Below, piece by piece: positions 59,718-64,000 of a stretch of 64,000 nt of DNA; the stretch's first letter is position 1, and each line of letters opens with the position of its first letter. The notes beneath the pieces were generated by a model. It did not search any database, had not been told where the DNA came from, and saw nothing but the letters and a program-made list of their open reading frames with translations. The stretch lies in contig MNCI01017812.1 in assembly GCA_015680685.1 (NCBI GenBank), positions 74,270 through 138,269 of the forward strand, read 5' to 3'. Origin of the DNA: Gnetum montanum. Lineage: Eukaryota; Streptophyta; Gnetopsida; Gnetales; Gnetaceae. The translations under genes were made by a program, and so were the position numbers.

Positions 59718-62464
59718 TTAACCTCCACAGCATGAACCACAAGCAGGAAGAGAACCTGCCAAAGAAGGGATAGCCAAAATGTGGAGGAGATTAGGACATT
59801 CCTATGATGAAATTAAATAAACATGTTTAAAGTACCTTTTTTAACAAATTAAAAGAAATTATATTAATAAAATAAGCTTTGAAGTACAAACAGGTTTAAA
59901 GTACTTACTGTGGTCAATCCCCCTAACATTGTCCATGCCTCGTGGAGGACGACGAGGTCCATTACCACCAGGACCAGGACCGCCACCACCAGGACCACTG
60001 CCCCAACCACCACCAGTGCCACCACGTGAACCCCCCTTCTTATATGAGTCTGATGCCTCCATCTATTAACAAAAGATTTATGATATCAAAATATAATTTT
60101 CAGGTAACAAACTAATTGAACATGTTGGAGAGCATTTCGGCATACCATTGAGACAAAATTAAGCTTCACAAAGTGACAATATAAGAACACTTGATATAAA
60201 TACAGAAAATAGCAATGGGAAACTTGGTGAAGTAAGTTACAAATGCTTTTCAGTGATTAAATACAAGATAACATATTTCAGTAGCATTTTAATTTCCACC
60301 TCCACTAAACTGCTCCCTTCCAATTTAAGGAACAAGAACAATAACTTTAGAAGGTTCTCATATACAGAAAAAGCAAGATATTGACACTTACAGAGAACAT
60401 GGTTTTGATGAAATTGACGATAAGGCCCAACATGGACCAGAAGAGATCCAAAACAAACCTCAGCCTCCATACTGAACGCTTTTGCTTCACTACACCTGCA
60501 TAAAGAAAATAAGCAAGACTTGGTTTGTCAGCAACATCAATATCAACACTCAGTTATAGAAGCAACTCACACCGAAAAGGTTAAATTATTTATAAACGCT
60601 AACAACAGATTGATGATAAAAAACACAGAAAAAATAAAATAACTGCAATACGTAGCCCTACAATAAAGACCATTTATTGTTAAAAACTGTCATTTACATT
60701 TCAATCCCTTTCATGACAGAAAAGACCAATGATAATACAATCCAATGCAGCAAAAGATTGTATGGCTTGCCTTTTCGGTGATGAAATAAGGTTATGCTTA
60801 AACAAATATATATATCAACAACAACAACCGGCCACACAACCTCTTATGCCTTACTTTTTTATTCAAATTTTCTAGTTTATTCCACAATGCCTACACTAGC
60901 CATGAGGCCTGAACAACTGAGCTACAACATCTGAAATTCATCTGTGCAACCCTTCCACCATACTGATGACTCGCAAGATGTAATGACAAATATCACATAC
61001 GATGTACAAGGAAAAAATAACAATGCTTCCTTGCCAAAATAACCGTTTTTGCTGCAATAACGGTTGTAATTAATAACTGGCGCCATGGTTTAGATTAGTT
61101 TACCACTTGCTATAAAGCAAAAACTATTTAATATAAATTCAACCACTGCTGCAATGAGAGGATTGCAGAAGAAAAATATTAAAAGAATTACACTCTCTAT
61201 GGCTACACAGTTAACAAAACAAGAAGCTTGGGAAACACAGAAGGCACAGGATTGCAGGAGAAAGTATACAAAGAACTACCTTCCCTATGCCTGAACAGTT
61301 GAAGGAACAAGAAGCACGGAAACACAAAGAGCATAATATTTGGTATCAGTGGACATACAAGGGCTTTCCTAAACCAATCATAGATGCATTTTAAAACCAC
61401 AGGCTTCCTTAATTTTTGTATGTTTAGTTTTTTACACAGGAAACATTCTACGTTTCTTTGTTTTATTTTCATTTTCGGACCGTAGGATTACATTGTCTTT
61501 GTATTTCACACAAGCAGCATTCTGAGTTGCTTCGTTATCGCATTTTAAAAACATAGAGTTGCTTCTTTTTTTATGTGTATCCGGTTTTATAGTGTTTTAT
61601 GTTAACGTTTTCGGGAGCAAACCTAACCAGTTCATTTTAATTTTTGATACTTATAATTTTTACATTTTTTACATATTGTCTAATATACAGATGCAACAAT
61701 GCTTAGTCAGCTTATCACCTGCTAAGTCGGGCTTTCTTCAATTACCCTGCATTTGTTTATCATGAGATATCCCTGAATTCGAAGTCCCAGTTCTCTAAAG
61801 CTTATACAATAAAAACACTTCAGGTCCCATTCGCGATTCACATGATACCAGATGTCTAAGAGTCCGATTCATAAATTTATTACAGCGCCCTACGCCATCA
61901 AATCTGGAACGTAATTAAATCAGCCGAATGATTGCTTTTACATCAACTCGTAAATTAAATCAACATTGTTAAAAACTTTGCGAAAAACAGCCATTTCGTT
62001 GAAAAATCATTAAGCAAACGTTGTCAAACATTAAAAGGATAGAATCCTCGGGAAAAACGGTAAAGACAACCGACAATTCATCAAGAAATTTTCGAATATG
62101 GTTTTACCAAGCACAACGTATGCAAGTCGGAAAAGGTTCCCGTGTATTTCAATACTGAATTTCCAATACGTAAGTTTGAAATGAGGGTTCATGACCGCTC
62201 AATAAAAAAGGGCAAATTCGGCATCAATCTCAATGGACGGTACTGTAAGTAACAAATTTCCGACAGTAAACAATATCCTCCGTGAGTGAAAAGGAAATAA
62301 ACAGAATTTCTAGCAACGACGAAGGAAATTTTATGATCCGGAAACAAGACAATCAAAAAGATATATGGTCACAGCAAATTGAGAATCGTAGAATAATGCA
62401 AAAAATTGCACCAAGTAAAAGAGACAGAAAATGGAGAAAGAATACCATTCTCCACATACGCCAT
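59718..62464 (-). CDS. SelK-type membrane protein, cysteine form (selenoprotein K homologue), four exons
   Basis: Minus-strand exons 62,464-62,446, 60,495-60,392, 60,062-59,909 and 59,755-59,718, all GT-AG, join to 315 nt (104 residues plus TAA). The protein runs MAYVENGVVKQKRSVWRL, one membrane helix at about 19-40 (FVLDLFWSMLGLIVNFI), then MEASDSYKKGGSRGGT, a Gly/Pro/Arg-rich tail, RGMDNVRGIDHSS and LPACGSCCGG. This is the plant SelK/SelG architecture, a small single-pass ER-type membrane protein linked in animals to ER stress and protein quality control. Where animals may carry Sec, this C-terminus is CGSCCGG with ordinary codons. The first coding exon has only 19 nt and is followed by an intron of 1,950 bp. 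No stop or frameshift: apparently functional. Confidence 0.92.
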
Positions 62465-63165
62465 GGATGCAACCACAACTCTGGATCTAGCACAGCCGAA
62501 CCACACAAATGAGATGAAGACGATGGAAGGCGAAAGAAGCAGTGCAGTCTTTGTTTTTTTTCCTTTTATCTGCAACAAGACCAGTGCAACACGTAAAAGT
62601 AGACTTCGCTTCTCTGGAAAGTTCAATACGCGGTTTGCGTTCTTCTTCCGCTTGCTGGTCAATGAGCAGCTCTTTTAATTTTATAAAAGTTCTGTAATTT
62701 TAAATATTTTTGTGCTCTGTAATTTTAAATAATTTTCTGCCCTTTACAGTAACTCCCCATGGAACTAACTTTAAAAATAACACCCTCTTCAAAGTGCAGA
62801 TAGATTGTAACTTTTTAAATGAAAAGTCTTACTTTTATTTTTAATGGCATTTCGAAATCCTTGCCTTGTAATTTATTGCATTGTTTATATATGGCATGAT
62901 TCTTGATTTGAAAGCTTAAGTGATGAGTTCAATTCAATTAGGCAAGGCTAAGTTATAAAGTTCTAGCTGGACTATATATCTTAGGGTGTACCTATATTAC
63001 AATTATTTGAGGGTTCCAATAAGATATAGATACCATAAAGAATTAGAGGGGTGCAATTAGAGGGGTTCCAACATCCTTCTAAAATTGATCCAGCAAAGAA
63101 TTTTAGTCGATTTTGATCCCTATTCTAATTCAATCCAGCAAAGAATGAGTTGTGGATTTTAATCT
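62465..63165. other. SelK 5' flank and AT-rich DNA
   Basis: 62,465-62,680 is the likely leader and promoter of the SelK-like gene (minus). No distinct TATA box was chosen. 62,940-63,020 matches the 3' half of the SINE-like repeat (TATATATCTTAGGGTGTACC). No other gene. Confidence 0.4.
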
Positions 63166-63169
63166 CTAC

Positions 63170-64000
63170 TCCTCTAATTACTCTAAAATTCTTTACTGGA
63201 TTAAATTAGAAAATCTTTCTTTTATTTTTTAAAGTGTTGAAAGTGAAATTATTGACAACATTGGCACAATCTTGAAGATAGAGTCAAAAACATTAGTAGA
63301 TGGTGTGCAACATACATGTTATTTTGTAGAGACTAATTCATAGCAGAGCAAGATAGAATTCAAACTCAAAGTTGTCGTAATCAAACATACTATAATTTGC
63401 AAAGATGTTGCAACTATTGTTGTCGTGAAGGCCATGTTAGTGGAATATGTCCTATTCTTAATAAAAATGTTATTCTTGAAGAAAAGAAATAGCAATTTTT
63501 CATAAAGACAAATAATGGTAGTTTTGAACAAGCACAAATGAAATCTTTTTCAACAAGTTCTTAAACTTCTACTAATCCCTTTAATTCTTAGCCTATGGTA
63601 CAAGTCTTGGCATAGTAACCCCAAGTTAAAAGTTTGATTCTACTAGGTAGCACTGAGTTATAAACTTCTATAAATCTTGAGGTGTACCTATGTTTCACTT
63701 ATTTTAGGTTCCAACACTCTCACCCCCTACTAAGGGTATTAATAAATTTTCAATATCTAAAAAGAATCTCTTTAGACAAAAAAGGAAATTTTTTACAATG
63801 GTGAAAATACTAATGGAGACAAATTTCACTTAGTGCAATACAAAAAGAAGAGGTCTACAAATACTACTTTCAATTTAATAACTTTAAACATATCTCCTTC
63901 TCTCTCTACTTCTACTACTATTCCAAATGTTTTTCATCAAACAATGTTTTTTCACCTATTAGTGAGATAAATGTTGAGCTCAAAATATCAAGGATGGAGG
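63170..64000 (+). pseudogene. DUF4283 / zinc-knuckle ORF1-like fragment, right copy
   Basis: Direct-repeat partner of the copy at 0.6-1.5 kb. The zinc knuckle at 63,409-63,450 is complete, C-N-Y-C-C-R-E-G-H-V-S-G-I-C (C-x2-C-x4-H-x4-C), preceded by YNLQRC as in the other copy. The alignment continues to the window end, broken only by a SINE-like insertion at 63,590-63,730. Stops occur upstream of the knuckle. Confidence 0.5.
63590..63730 (+). repeat. SINE-like insertion, copy 2
   Basis: Absent from the otherwise alignable left copy (position about 1,185), so it is an insertion of about 140 bp. It contains CCTATGGTACAAGTCTTGG, a B-box-like AGTTTGATTCT, TAAACTTCTATAAATCTTGA and TTTTAGGTTCCAAC, the same blocks as at 42,388-42,490. 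Confidence 0.5.

Noticed and set aside
59859-60062. Stand-alone 67-codon glycine-rich protein on the minus strand
   Set aside because: It is exon 3 of the SelK-like gene read through its splice donor into intron sequence.

Overview
This is nuclear DNA of a seed plant. It has spliced genes with GT-AG introns, plant-type glutamate-receptor and SelK-like proteins, and a background of very large, decayed LTR retrotransposons. The large Tat-lineage Ty3/gypsy elements, low GC and low gene density would suit a conifer or another gymnosperm; that last step is inference.

About two thirds of the window is repetitive. From left to right: 0.6-1.6 kb is a decayed DUF4283/zinc-knuckle (LINE ORF1-like) fragment, and its sister copy lies at 63.2-64.0 kb. 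1.7-7.2 kb is AT-rich with no recognisable gene. 7.25-15.1 kb is a badly decayed plus-strand Tat-lineage Ty3/gypsy element whose 3' end (pre-PPT region plus LTR) is present twice in tandem. From 15.13 kb a satellite of about 225 bp begins. It is split by a 19.2-kb minus-strand Tat-type retrotransposon (16,449-35,636, both LTRs present) and again by a 1,035-bp solo LTR (35,894-36,928, perfect 5-bp target duplication), and it ends near 37.87 kb.

The 19.2-kb element has gag, protease, RT with YVDD, two RNase H domains (one of the aRNH type) and integrase. Between protease and RT, where Ogre/Tat elements are known to have an intron, sits a block of about 3.8 kb on the opposite strand. It looks like a multi-exon gene: the reading frame continues across at least four GT-AG splice junctions, and the first exon resembles an FCP1/NIF phosphatase domain. 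This is the most unusual object in the window.

38-47.5 kb is the gene-bearing part: a fragment of a heavy-metal P1B-ATPase gene (minus), a small B3-domain gene with a clear TATA box (41.70-42.06 kb, plus), and an apparently intact six-exon glutamate receptor-like gene (43.00-47.17 kb, 965 codons, plus). 47.97-52.3 kb is an incomplete gypsy-type element with a 780-bp LTR, a tRNA-Asp-type primer site, gag and protease but no RT or integrase. At 53.4 kb lies an inverted relic of the same LTR/leader junction.

54.9-57.65 kb holds pieces of at least four unrelated genes (kelch/F-box, ankyrin, NPF transporter, TWINKLE primase-helicase) plus an unidentified one, all on the minus strand, as expected of a gene-capturing transposon. 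59.7-62.5 kb is an intact four-exon gene for a cysteine form of selenoprotein K (104 residues, minus). No rRNA, tRNA gene or CRISPR array was seen.
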